A stretch of 6,519 bases of DNA, taken from NCBI GenBank assembly GCA_023423215.1, contig JAFAFZ010000496.1:1-6519 (forward strand), given 5' to 3'. Of this stretch, positions 6,457 through 6,519 are shown one piece after another. Made by a program: the position numbers and the translations under genes. Within the stretch, counting starts at the first letter, position 1. The number at the start of each line of letters is the position of its first letter. The notes under the pieces are model-generated. The model searched no databases, had not been told where the DNA came from, and saw nothing but the letters and a program-made list of their open reading frames with translations. Origin of the DNA: Actinomycetes bacterium (GTDB taxonomy: Bacteria; Actinomycetota; Acidimicrobiia; Acidimicrobiales; Microtrichaceae).

Positions 6457-6472
6457 CGGGGGGCCCCGCCCC

Positions 6473-6519
6473 GGGGGGGGGGGGGGCGCGGGGGGGGGGG
6501 GGGGGGGGGGGGGGCGGCC
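6473..6519. other. Poly-G homopolymer at the window end, probable sequencing or assembly artefact
   Basis: There is a run of 14 G (6473-6486), then CGC, then a run of 25 G (6490-6514), then CGGCC. Long G runs right at a sequence end are typical of two-colour Illumina dark-cycle calls carried into a contig. No biological feature should be read from these bases. Confidence 0.75.

Larger units (their letters stand above)
6193..6472. other. Non-coding leader and upstream region of the operon
   Basis: I see no gene in this stretch. Frames that cross it give Arg/Pro/Thr-rich translations without family character. It should hold the operon promoter if cpaB is the first gene. It contains an AT-richer patch, a 9-bp imperfect dyad, a repeated 10-mer (6220-6229 and 6339-6348), a G-rich tract on the plus strand (6255-6272), and a 9-bp inverted repeat near the right end. 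No tRNA or riboswitch fold could be recognised. Confidence 0.6.

Noticed and set aside
1..6519. tRNA, rRNA, CRISPR array or insertion sequence
   Set aside because: No repeat-spacer pattern, cloverleaf, transposase frame or terminal inverted repeats were seen on either strand.

Overview
The window holds one co-directional gene cluster on the minus strand, the core of a Tad/Flp (tight adherence) type IVc pilus assembly operon. In transcription order (right to left) it reads cpaB/rcpC, cpaE/tadZ, cpaF/tadA, tadB and the 5' part of tadC, which runs off the left edge. The DNA is very GC-rich with strong G/C third-position bias. Four of the five genes start with GTG, and no secretin or outer-membrane gene is visible. 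Together with the protein style (Pro/Gly-rich CpaF N-terminus, CpaE with a pseudo-receiver, a TadB carrying a large secreted N-terminal domain), this suggests a high-GC actinobacterium, possibly of the Acidimicrobiia. That placement is inference; no marker gene is present.

Layout. At 6193-6519 there is no supportable gene. This stretch contains the cpaB leader, a small AT-richer patch, an imperfect dyad, and at the extreme right long G homopolymers that look like a contig-end sequencing artefact. At 5329-6192 lies cpaB (membrane-anchored, SAF/beta-clip plus RcpC domain). At 4025-5332 lies cpaE (pseudo-receiver plus ParA/MinD-like ATPase), which starts inside the cpaB stop codon. An 86-nt gap (3939-4024) follows, the only sizeable one in the operon. 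It holds a perfect 9-bp hairpin and a strong G-quadruplex motif on the template strand. At 2520-3938 lies cpaF (secretion ATPase). At 547-2523 lies tadB, again overlapping the previous stop by four bases. At 1-542 lies tadC, four bases after tadB and truncated by the window.

How the parts work together. CpaF is expected to be the hexameric motor, TadB and TadC the inner-membrane platform it drives, CpaE the localisation ATPase, and CpaB an envelope component around the emerging pilus. The pilin, prepilin peptidase and TadE/F-like minor pilins are not in the window and could lie downstream or elsewhere.

The most interesting item is tadB. At 658 aa it is about twice the usual size because a signal-peptide-led, extracytoplasmic von Willebrand factor A (vWA)-like module is fused in front of the standard TadB platform. 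The metal site of that vWA module appears degraded. In proteobacterial Tad systems a vWA domain is found on TadG, so this fusion may bring a comparable function onto the platform protein.
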